Origin: Desulfobacteraceae bacterium UBA2230
GTDB lineage: Bacteria > Desulfobacterota > Desulfobacteria > Desulfobacterales > Desulfosarcinaceae
Assembly (NCBI GenBank): GCA_002348005.1
Contig: DDYQ01000036.1
Location: 3,092-14,619, forward strand
DNA: 11,528 nt
Direction: 5' to 3'
Each line of letters opens with the position of its first letter. Positions within the stretch are counted from its first letter, which is position 1. This document shows, one piece after another, positions 6,666 to 11,528 of the stretch. Both the position numbers and the translations under genes were made by a program. Under the pieces are notes generated by a model. The model saw only the letters and a list, made by a program, of their open reading frames with translations, had not been told where the DNA came from and ran no database searches.

Positions 6666-6980
6666 ATGCCAGGTAGAGATCGAACCGGCCCAATGGGAAT
6701 GGGCGCGATGACCGGCCGCGCAGCCGGTTTCTGCGCGGCACAGAACACAGCCGGGTTTGCGCACCCGGGGTGTGGCCGAGGCTTCGGTGCGGGAATGGGC
6801 CGTGCCGGGGCAGGCCGCGGATCTCGGCGCTTCGGCAGTGCATACCGGCCATGGCGGTTTGGGAGAGGGTTTGCGCCGTCCCAGACTTCCGACCAGGAAG
6901 CGGACCGGCGCGCTGAATCGCTGCAGGAAGCGCTTGACCATATTCGTCAACGGCTGAGCGCCTTGGAAGCAAACAAATGA
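6666..6980 (+). CDS. DUF5320-type Gly/Met/Arg-rich protein
   Basis: The 104-residue protein starts MPGRDRTGPMGMGAMTGRAA, the hallmark of DUF5320 proteins, which accompany cofactor-domain and MinD-ATPase genes in anaerobes. A Gly/Arg-rich low-complexity middle with few cysteines (FCAAQN, GCGRG) leads to a C-terminal coiled coil (about 78-104, AESLQEALDHIRQRLSALEANK region). A very strong AGGAGGTGGC lies before ATG 6666. The gene is 21 bases after the previous stop, so it is cotranscribed from P2. Its biochemical function is not known. The coiled-coil end resembles the tail of the 327-residue protein at 629, which suggests interacting or exchangeable modules. Confidence 0.83.
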   Translation: MPGRDRTGPMGMGAMTGRAAGFCAAQNTAGFAHPGCGRGFGAGMGRAGAGRGSRRFGSAYRPWRFGRGFAPSQTSDQEADRRAESLQEALDHIRQRLSALEANK

Positions 6981-6990
6981 CGCTTGCCGG

Positions 6991-7041
6991 CGGTTGGCCT
7001 TTATCGGCCGGGGTTCAAGTCCCCGGCCCGTTGGCCAACCG
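6991..7041. repeat. Nested stem-loop resembling a tRNA T-arm
   Basis: The outer arms CGGTTGGCC (6991-6999) and GGCCAACCG (7033-7041) are perfect. Inside, GGCCGGGG (7006-7013) and CCCCGGCC (7021-7028) flank the 7-base loop TTCAAGT. The inner hairpin has the exact form of a tRNA T-stem and loop, and GGCCA follows shortly after. No other tRNA arm is visible upstream, where coding sequence lies. It sits between two convergent genes without a T-run. It may be an mRNA-end hairpin or a leftover tRNA 3' end from integration. Confidence 0.5.
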
Positions 7042-7046
7042 ACAGC

Positions 7047-7369
7047 TTACTTTTGCAGGGTCAGACGCCGGGTGCCTTTGATCTGGCGAAAGGTCGCACC
7101 CTGGCTGACACAGCGCAAGGCCAGTGCAGGATCGACCACGCGTGTGCCGCAGATCGCATCGATGCGGTGGTCGAACAGCACCGGCGAAAGCGGCACCGTG
7201 TCCCCCAGCATCACCACGAAGGCCTTGGGATGGCATAGACCGATCAACTCATCAAAGGTGTGATTGGTCAGGGATGTTCCGGTGATCGCGACGACATCCG
7301 CGCTCGGCAGCATTCGGTCACCGCGGCATCGAATCGAAGGCCCGCGATCAGATCGTTCAGAATGCGCAT
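7047..7369 (-). pseudogene. Internally deleted DUF4213/DUF364 heavy-metal-chelation protein
   Basis: On the minus strand GGAAAGGGA precedes ATG 7369, which encodes MRILNDLIAGLRFDAAVTE, typical of the N-terminus of DUF4213/DUF364 proteins (usually about 250 residues). From about 7312 a different frame encodes the typical C-terminus: LPSADVVAITGTSLTNHTFD, a LGDTVPLSPVLF block and RVVDPALALRCVSQGATF, ending at 7047. The whole middle, including the conserved cysteine/glycine region of domain one, is missing and the frame changes at the junction near 7311. This is a deletion remnant, not a single sequencing error. Intact members are predicted metal-chelating cytoplasmic proteins. No function is expected here unless the C-terminal fragment is expressed alone. 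Confidence 0.7.
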
Positions 7370-7494
7370 CTCGACTTCCCTTTCCTTTTCGTGCCCCTGT
7401 CTGCAGCAAAGATTGCCGCTGCGTCAGGCTGCGCCGCCATTAGCTCGTAATCGATTCGCATGCGACATGCAACGATTGGGTCTGCTGAAAAGGG

Positions 7495-8853
7495 TTACGG
7501 TTTTCGGCTGCGCCCGTCGGTTTCGGGTGTTTCGATTCCCAGGGCTTTGATTTTGCGATAGAGGGTGCTGGTGTCGATGCCCAATTCACGGGCGGCGCGG
7601 CGGCGGTTCCCTTTGAAACGCCGAAGGGTTTCGGAGATGAAGTGGCATTGGAGCGTTAGAAGGTTCAACGAGCCCGGTCCTTGTTCAGAGCCTCGCGCCG
7701 CGGGCCTTAACTCGGGCGGCAGGTGGCGGATTTCGATCATCCCGCCCCGGCACAGCACAAACGCCTGTTCGATGATATTCTCCAATTCGCGGATGTTGCC
7801 CGGGAAATCGTATTCCATCAGCCGGGCGGCGGCTTCCGTGGAAATGCCGGCGATATCCTTGCCCATCAGGCGATTGAATCTGGCGATAAAATGATCCAGC
7901 AACAGCGTGATATCCTCGCGCCGTTCCTTGAGTGTGGGCAGAGCCATGTGGATGACCCGGATGCGGTAGTAGAGATCCTCCCTGAAAGTTCCCCTTTCTA
8001 CCAGTTCGGAGAGGCGCTTGTTGGTGGCCGCCACCACGCGAACGTCCACGGATTTGGAGGCCGTGGCGCCCAATGGTTCGATCGTGCGGTTCTGCAATAC
8101 GCGCAGGAGGCGTACTTGCAGAGCGGGTGAGATATCGCCGATCTCGTCTAAAAAAAGAGTACCCTCGTGCGCGAGTTCAAAGCGGCCGATCTTATCGCGG
8201 CGGGCATCGGTGAAAGCGCCGGCCTTGTGACCAAAGAGTTCACTTTCCAGCAAAGTATCCGGCAGAGCTGCACAATTGATGGCGACGAAGCGTTTTTTGC
8301 GGCGCGGAGACAAATTGTGGATTGCCTGGGCGAACAGCTCCTTCCCGGTTCCACTGGGACCCTCCAGAAGGACGGTGCTGCTGCTCTCGGAGATTTGCGG
8401 CAGCACCTCGAAAAGACGTCGCATGGCCGGGCTTCGTCCGACAATGTCCTCAAAAGTGTAACGGTTTTGAAGCTCTTTTTGCAGTTGCTCGATGCGGCTC
8501 AGGTCCTGGAAGGTTTCGACCCCGCCAATCACGCGGCCGGCATTGTCTTTCAAAATGGCGGTCGAGATGCGGATTGGGATGCGCCGGCCCTGGATGCTGA
8601 TGATGTGCGCGGTGGCGTTGACCGTCGGCTGGCCGGTTCTGAAGGTTTCCCGCAAGGCGCACTGCTTCTCGCAGATGGTGGCATGAAAGACTTCACAGCA
8701 GGCTTTTCCGATGGCCTCATGGCGTGTAACCCCTGTGATGCGTTCCGCAGCCCGATTGAAGGATGTAATGCGCCAATCGAGGTCCACCGTAAAGACACCC
8801 TCGTTGATGGAGTCCAGAATCACATCATTGGGTTTGCCATGATAGCTGGCCAT
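7495..8853 (-). CDS. Sigma-54-dependent activator (PAS, AAA+, Fis HTH)
   Basis: The 452-residue enhancer-binding protein has an N-terminal PAS sensor (about 10-120) with a cysteine group (C52, C53, C61, C65; [13 protein letters not shown]). The AAA+ domain follows: Walker A GPSGTGKE (165-172), sigma-54 contact loop GAFTDA (212-217) and Walker [11 protein letters not shown] (231-240). A Fis-type helix-turn-helix (about 415-440, [11 protein letters not shown]) ends it. The contact loop differs from the common GAFTGA by G to D. ATG 8853 is chosen because AAAGGAAG precedes it; the open frame extends 25 codons further without a ribosome site. There is no receiver domain, so it senses a signal directly, perhaps redox or metal through the PAS cysteines. 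It is the obvious partner of the four local sigma-54 promoters and the counterpart of DVU2106 in the orange-protein locus. Confidence 0.93.
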   Translation of the reverse strand: MASYHGKPNDVILDSINEGVFTVDLDWRITSFNRAAERITGVTRHEAIGKACCEVFHATICEKQCALRETFRTGQPTVNATAHIISIQGRRIPIRISTAILKDNAGRVIGGVETFQDLSRIEQLQKELQNRYTFEDIVGRSPAMRRLFEVLPQISESSSTVLLEGPSGTGKELFAQAIHNLSPRRKKRFVAINCAALPDTLLESELFGHKAGAFTDARRDKIGRFELAHEGTLFLDEIGDISPALQVRLLRVLQNRTIEPLGATASKSVDVRVVAATNKRLSELVERGTFREDLYYRIRVIHMALPTLKERREDITLLLDHFIARFNRLMGKDIAGISTEAAARLMEYDFPGNIRELENIIEQAFVLCRGGMIEIRHLPPELRPAARGSEQGPGSLNLLTLQCHFISETLRRFKGNRRRAARELGIDTSTLYRKIKALGIETPETDGRSRKP

Positions 8854-8899
8854 GCAGCTTCCTTTTAGGCGGGCAATTTGCAACACTTGAGGCCGTAGT

Positions 8900-8928
8900 A
8901 AAATTGCATTTTGCATTGCTGCTGTCAA
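8900..8928 (-). promoter_or_regulatory. Possible sigma-70-type promoter of the activator gene
   Basis: On the minus strand a perfect TTGACA (8923-8928) is followed after 17 bases by AATTTT (8900-8905), a weak -10 element matching TATAAT at three of six positions. It lies about 50 bases upstream of ATG 8853. Direct TTGCATT repeats between the boxes, and a nearby TTGCAA, could be activator-binding sites serving autoregulation and the divergent sigma-54 promoter at 9019. Confidence 0.35.
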
Positions 8929-9018
8929 GTTCGAATCTCCTGGAGCCGGTTTTCCGACGAGGACGTTCAGGCAGGCGCATCACGGCACCCGCGACATCTG
9001 GATCCGGACGGGCAGGTC

Positions 9019-9034
9019 TGGCATTAGTTTTGCT
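9019..9034 (+). promoter_or_regulatory. Sigma-54 promoter P3 (-24/-12)
   Basis: The sequence is TGGCATTAGTTTTGCT. GG (9020-9021) and GC (9032-9033) are 10 bases apart and TTTTGCT fits the -12 consensus very well. The predicted +1 is near 9045, giving a 75-base leader before the peroxiredoxin start at 9120. It diverges from the activator gene. Confidence 0.78.
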
Positions 9035-9119
9035 GTACTGTAAGCTACAACCGACCGCAAGGGTCCGGTACGCCGCGGCGTTCAGGCGTTGCGCGTCCGT
9101 TATACTCCGAGGAGGCATT

Positions 9120-9836
9120 ATGGGTGAAGAAATGGAAATCGGCTGTGCACGGCCCACGGGAGGACCGGTCGGCGAATCAGCCCAAACAGAAGGCATCCCC
9201 GCGTTCAAAACTGTTCAGGAGACGGCAGCGATGATTAAAGTCGGCAAAAAGGCACCCGATTTCACGGCACCGGCATTTCACCAGGGAAGATTCGTGTCGG
9301 TAAGGCTTTCCGAATATTTAGGCAAATGGATCCTGCTGTGCTTCTATCCGGGTGATTTCACATTTGTCTGAGCGACCGAAATTTCGGCGGTCGCCGCAAA
9401 ATATGCAGAGTTTCAAAAGCTGGGTGTGGAAATTCTCTCGATGAGCATTGACAGTGTTTTCGTTCATAAAATGTGGAACGACAATGAATTGTCGAAAATG
9501 GTGTCGAACGGGGTTCCGTTTCCGATGTTGTCCGATGCGGGCGGAAGGGTCGGAAAAGTATTCGGCATTTTCGATGAAGAGGCCGGCGTCGAAACGCGCG
9601 GCAGATTCATCATCGATCCCGAAGGCGTGGTGCAGGGTTATGAAGTATTGACCCCGCCGGTGGGGCGCAATGTTCAGGAGACCATTCGGCAGGTGCAGGC
9701 CTTTCAGGTGGTCAGAGAGAGCAAGGGCAAACAGGCGACCCCCTCCGGATGGCAGCCGGGGAAAATCACACTCAAACCAGGTCCGGATCTGGTCGGCAAA
9801 GTATGGGAGGTGTGGAAGACCGAAATGGCGTTCTAA
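9120..9836 (+). CDS. prxU: Selenocysteine-containing peroxiredoxin (in-frame UGA, Sec84)
   Basis: The frame from ATG 9120 (GAGGAGG upstream) meets TGA at 9369-9371 and continues without a break to TAA 9834-9836, 238 residues with UGA read as selenocysteine 84. Around the UGA the protein reads [15 protein letters not shown]; the AhpC/Prx1 family has FVCPTE with the peroxidatic cysteine at that spot. A 7-bp stem-loop starts right after the UGA. The C-terminus [17 protein letters not shown] matches AhpC except that the usual resolving cysteine (VCP) is replaced by threonine, so an outside thiol must regenerate the enzyme. It reduces hydrogen peroxide and organic hydroperoxides in the cytoplasm. 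A second possible start is ATG 9231 (AGGAG upstream), but the N-terminal GCARPTGGP stretch favours 9120. It is probably transcribed from P3. Standard gene calling would split it into two fragments. Confidence 0.92.
9372..9394 (+). promoter_or_regulatory. Candidate bacterial SECIS stem-loop
   Basis: Directly after the UGA, GCGACCG (9372-9378) pairs perfectly with CGGTCGC (9388-9394) around a 9-base loop, AAATTTCGG. Position and size fit a bacterial SECIS element, which lies within the coding region just 3' of the UGA and recruits SelB. I could not verify loop details required by this organism's SelB. Confidence 0.7.
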
Positions 9837-9893
9837 TGACCGATGGCTGCCAGCTCGCTGTCCTCGTGAACCTATTCCGAAAGGAGCGAAGTC

Positions 9894-10151
9894 ATGGCAA
9901 AATTGAAAAATCAAATTCAAAAGGCCGCGGAAGCGGCACAAGAAGTCCATTGCCCCTACTGCCTGAAGAATACGTTGGTTGTCCCGGCAGCGGATTATCA
10001 ACCGATCTATGCCGACTGCACCCTTTGCGGCAGGCAATTCATTGTAGAAAGAATCGAAGACGGCATTAAAACGCTGCAGGTTGAAGGCGCTCCCTGTTGT
10101 GAGGACCCGGATCGCCGGGCGATTGAAACGAGCCTCGGTGATGAGGATTGA
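9894..10151 (+). CDS. Small double-CxxC protein downstream of the selenoperoxiredoxin
   Basis: The 85-residue protein has a lysine-rich start, then two CxxC pairs (C20/C23 CPYC and C42/C45 CTLC), consistent with a zinc ribbon or rubredoxin-like metal site. Near the C-terminus is a vicinal Cys pair, C68-C69 (EGAPCCED). AAAGGAG sits before ATG 9894, 57 bases after the peroxiredoxin stop, and a terminator-like structure follows, so the two genes form a dicistronic unit. I do not recognise a named family. Because the peroxiredoxin lacks a resolving cysteine, this partner could be its electron donor or chaperone, but that is only inference from linkage and cysteine content. Confidence 0.75.
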   Translation: MAKLKNQIQKAAEAAQEVHCPYCLKNTLVVPAADYQPIYADCTLCGRQFIVERIEDGIKTLQVEGAPCCEDPDRRAIETSLGDED

Positions 10152-10153
10152 TG

Positions 10154-10193
10154 AAGGCGTTTCCTGTTCCAGGTCGCTCCTTTCTTTTTTTTT
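10154..10193 (+). terminator. Probable rho-independent terminator of the prxU operon
   Basis: An imperfect hairpin (AAGG 10154-10157 with CCTT 10179-10182, and an inner CCTG/CAGG stem) runs into a T-rich tract TTTCTTTTTTTTT (10181-10193). It directly follows the stop of the small CxxC gene and lies before the convergent CGGC gene. The stem is weak, but the T-run is the longest in the window. Confidence 0.5.
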
Positions 10194-10223
10194 CGTCACG
10201 TCTTTCGGCAACGGTTGGCATGC

Positions 10224-10589
10224 TCATGCGAAAATATTGTCAGGCTTGTATGGGTGCGCACCCTCCACGACCGGCACACCTGATTTTTGCTTGATTTTGG
10301 CGATCAGCGCCTCTTTGTAAGGGCAGTGATCGGTAATGCACGGCCCGATATGGACTGCGGTGATTTTCTCCTGCATGGGCTGATTCCACAATTTGACCTG
10401 GGCCAGGCGCGTTACGATAGTGGCGCCCGGGCAGTCGCCGCAATTTAAAAGTCCGATCACTTCGGCCGGCTTGTCCATGTAACGTTGAAATTCCCCCTCG
10501 CGGCGATTGAATCCGACCATGCAGCGAGAACATCCGATGCAGACATCATCCATGGCTTTTTTGCAGCCGACGATCAAAATCTTTTCCAT
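10224..10589 (-). CDS. CGGC-domain protein (copy 2)
   Basis: The 121-residue protein has eight cysteines: C9, then a ferredoxin-like spacing C17/C20/C23 (CIGCSRC), C50/C53 (NCGDCPG, the CGGC signature), C84 and C89 (GPCITDHCPY). ATG 10589 is chosen because a perfect GGAGG lies 8 bases upstream. Seven further in-frame codons upstream would pass over that ribosome site. It is a cytoplasmic, probably metal-binding protein and a more cysteine-rich paralogue of the one at 3936-4280. It converges on the selenoperoxiredoxin operon. Its minus-strand promoter is not evident, and I found no sigma-54 motif there. Exact function is unknown. Confidence 0.85.
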   Translation of the reverse strand: MEKILIVGCKKAMDDVCIGCSRCMVGFNRREGEFQRYMDKPAEVIGLLNCGDCPGATIVTRLAQVKLWNQPMQEKITAVHIGPCITDHCPYKEALIAKIKQKSGVPVVEGAHPYKPDNIFA

Positions 10590-10651
10590 TTTTTTTACCT
10601 CCGCAAGCAAAAGATAACGTGTTGTTCGAAATGGAGCCGGGTTACAAGAAT

Positions 10652-10676
10652 GAGCCCGGCGGGATCCGCCGGGCTC
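10652..10676. repeat. GC-rich 11-bp hairpin
   Basis: GAGCCCGGCGG and CCGCCGGGCTC pair perfectly over 11 bases around the 3-base loop GAT. This is one of the most stable structures in the window. There is no T-run on either side, so it is not a typical terminator. It lies upstream of both the minus-strand CGGC gene and the small plus-strand reading frame at 10722. Confidence 0.6.
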
Positions 10677-10721
10677 CGGGCATGGAAAGAAAGAGTAAGT
10701 AAAAAGTAAATGGAGGTATAG

Positions 10722-10784
10722 ATGGACAACTTACTCGCCATGGAACTTTTGCAACATGTGCGCCAATGTTACAATTCCGGTTAA
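10722..10784 (+). CDS. Possible 20-residue small protein or truncated gene start
   Basis: A strong GGAGG (10712-10716) stands 5 bases upstream of ATG 10722. The frame encodes MDNLLAMELLQHVRQCYNSG, then TAA. The ribosome site is as good as any in the window and the peptide looks like an amphipathic helix. It could be a leader peptide, a genuine small protein, or the first codons of a gene whose rest was lost, which would fit the gene decay seen elsewhere. No family is recognised. Confidence 0.3.
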   Translation: MDNLLAMELLQHVRQCYNSG

Positions 10785-10829
10785 CGTCATTTTCGGTATA
10801 AAGCTTGCCGTTTACCGAGCCGCCCTTGG

Positions 10830-10870
10830 AAAATACCGGCGAGAGTTCGTCACCGAAGCACCGGTATTTT
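10830..10870. repeat. Inverted repeat AAAATACCGG / CCGGTATTTT
   Basis: Perfect 10-base arms (10830-10839 and 10861-10870) enclose a 21-base loop. An A-run on one side and a T-run on the other are built into the stem, as in bidirectional terminators, although the loop is long. It lies between the small frame at 10722 and the hairpin at 10895. Confidence 0.5.
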
Positions 10871-10894
10871 ACGAACATGATGAATGGATCTGAT

Positions 10895-10937
10895 CGCCGG
10901 ATTGCGACGGTAGCACTTGCAGCGTCGCAATCCGGCG
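10895..10937. promoter_or_regulatory. 15-bp inverted repeat, candidate activator site for P4
   Basis: CGCCGGATTGCGACG (10895-10909) and CGTCGCAATCCGGCG (10923-10937) are perfect 15-base arms around a 13-base spacer. They contain the heptamers TTGCGAC and GTCGCAA that make up the palindrome at 451-466. Its centre lies about 240 bases before the +1 predicted for P4, a workable distance for an enhancer site. A role as an RNA hairpin is an alternative. Confidence 0.55.
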
Positions 10938-11129
10938 ACGCTAAATCACGAGGCGGTATTAAACTCCCCTCTTCTTTCTGGGATGTGGGACCGTCCATTG
11001 ATTTTAGGAGAGGTATTTTGGGCATACGGGTTTCGCGAGCGGTCAACGAAGACGCCTGGTGGATTGGATAGCCGCAGGACACATTCTGATTTAAACCTCG
11101 GAGAGCAGGTTGCGTTCTATAGGCCGGGT

Positions 11130-11145
11130 TGGCATATCTTCTGCA
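11130..11145 (+). promoter_or_regulatory. Sigma-54 promoter P4 (-24/-12)
   Basis: The sequence is TGGCATATCTTCTGCA. GG (11131-11132) and GC (11143-11144) are 10 bases apart in a near-consensus context very similar to P2. The predicted +1 is near 11156, giving a 57-base leader before the HdrC-like start at 11213. Confidence 0.75.
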
Positions 11146-11212
11146 CCTGCTTGCAAAAAGCGAGTTGCCATTGGAGGCAGAAAATTGGGTAGCAAAAGGA
11201 GGTTTCCCAGCC

Positions 11213-11528
11213 ATGGAGGAGGTCATTAGATTCGGCAGAACAAAAAAAAGCATCTTTCTTGATCAGGTCAAGCAACTGCTGCCCGACGGGGGGAATTTGA
11301 ACCTTTGCCTCACGTGCGGCGCCTGTGCTTCCGGATGTCCGGCGACGGGTCTGGAGAACATGGATCCGCGCAAGTTTTTGCGGATGGCGGCCTTGGGAAT
11401 GGACGATGAAATTCTGAAATCCGACTGGGTCTGGATGTGTTCGATGTGTCAGCGCTGTATTTACGTCTGCCCGATGAAAATCAATATTCCCCAATTGATT
11501 TATAACGCCCGCGCCGCCTGGCCGCGGG
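11213..11528 (+). CDS. HdrC-like 4Fe-4S protein, 5' part (runs off window)
   Basis: AAAGGAGG (11195-11202) precedes ATG 11213; 105 residues are visible and the frame is open at the window end. Two CxxCxxCxxxCP motifs (C32/C35/C38/C42, LCLTCGACASGCP, and C76/C79/C82/C86, MCSMCQRCIYVCP) are spaced as in HdrC, the subunit that carries electrons between HdrA and HdrB of heterodisulfide reductases. NIPQLIYNAR after the second motif fits HdrC. A longer protein (QmoC, DsrK or an HdrC-HdrB fusion) cannot be excluded because the C-terminus is missing. Expression from P4 would link this electron-transfer gene to the same activator as the cofactor-protein operons. Confidence 0.87.
   Translation, partial: MEEVIRFGRTKKSIFLDQVKQLLPDGGNLNLCLTCGACASGCPATGLENMDPRKFLRMAALGMDDEILKSDWVWMCSMCQRCIYVCPMKINIPQLIYNARAAWPR

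Larger units (their letters stand above)
10590..11212. other. Long intergenic region with three strong inverted repeats
   Basis: Apart from a possible 20-codon reading frame (10722-10784), no gene is supported in about 620 bases. A minus-strand open frame through 10642-11253 has no ribosome site or recognisable protein and would read through the hairpins. The region holds inverted repeats at 10652-10676, 10830-10870 and 10895-10937 and the sigma-54 promoter at 11130-11145. Confidence 0.6.

Noticed and set aside
6930..7041. A complete tRNA gene
   Set aside because: Only a T-arm-like hairpin is present. No anticodon arm, D-arm or matching 5' acceptor strand is found upstream, where coding sequence lies.
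8167..8868. 233-codon plus-strand frame opposite the activator
   Set aside because: It is antisense to the conserved AAA+ and PAS coding sequence, with no start signal or known domain.
10642..11253. 203-codon minus-strand frame in the intergenic region
   Set aside because: It runs through two perfect inverted repeats and the sigma-54 promoter and has no ribosome site or family resemblance.
1..11528. CRISPR array, insertion sequence, integrase or rRNA
   Set aside because: No regularly spaced repeats, transposase or integrase coding sequence, or rRNA-like stretch was seen.

Overview
The window is about 11.5 kb of chromosome from what looks like a strictly anaerobic Desulfobacterota (sulfate-reducer type) bacterium. 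The evidence is its content: MinD-type ATPases carrying ferredoxin inserts, DinitroFeMo-cofactor (NifX/orange-protein type) domains, DsrE and CGGC proteins, a DUF5320 protein, an HdrC-like protein, many sigma-54 promoters and a selenocysteine peroxiredoxin. No tool was run. All calls come from reading the sequence and its translations.

Layout. (1) 2-280: the 3' end of a thioredoxin, apparently unrelated. (2) 281-628: control region with a perfect palindrome (451-466) and a sigma-54 promoter (582-597). (3) 629-3833: plus-strand operon of a two-domain cofactor-binding protein, two MinD/NBP35-like ATPases overlapping by ATGA, and a frameshifted zinc-ribbon/winged-helix protein. (4) 3936-4280: CGGC-domain protein. 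(5) 4340-4480 minus: remnant of a CO dehydrogenase (cooS). (6) 4578-5504 minus: two DsrE-family proteins. (7) About 0.5 kb without a gene, ending in a second sigma-54 promoter (5989-6004). (8) 6048-6980: a second cofactor-domain protein fused to a zinc-ribbon protein, then a DUF5320 protein. (9) 6991-7041: nested stem-loop resembling a tRNA T-arm. (10) 7047-7369 minus: an internally deleted DUF4213/DUF364 remnant. (11) 7495-8853 minus: a PAS/AAA+/Fis sigma-54 activator. (12) Third sigma-54 promoter (9019-9034), a peroxiredoxin with an in-frame UGA (selenocysteine), then a small CxxC protein. (13) 10224-10589 minus: second CGGC protein. (14) 10590-11212: intergenic region with three strong inverted repeats and a fourth sigma-54 promoter (11130-11145) driving an HdrC-like gene that runs off the window.

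Interpretation. The core (ferredoxin-bearing MinD ATPase pair, cofactor-domain proteins, cognate sigma-54 activator, sigma-54 promoters) matches the architecture of the orange-protein (ORP) operons of Desulfovibrio vulgaris (DVU2103-DVU2109), known to be controlled by sigma-54 and the regulator DVU2106. Here the apparent regulon is larger: four -24/-12 promoters appear to put metal-cluster proteins, a selenoperoxiredoxin and an Hdr-type electron carrier under one resident activator. Components come in pairs (two cofactor-domain fusions, two ATPases, two DsrE, two CGGC). At the same time three genes are broken (cooS, DUF364, zinc-ribbon regulator), so the locus looks actively remodelled. The most unusual features are the selenoperoxiredoxin placed in this regulon, and two cofactor-domain genes each running in frame through a complete Shine-Dalgarno/ATG into a second protein.
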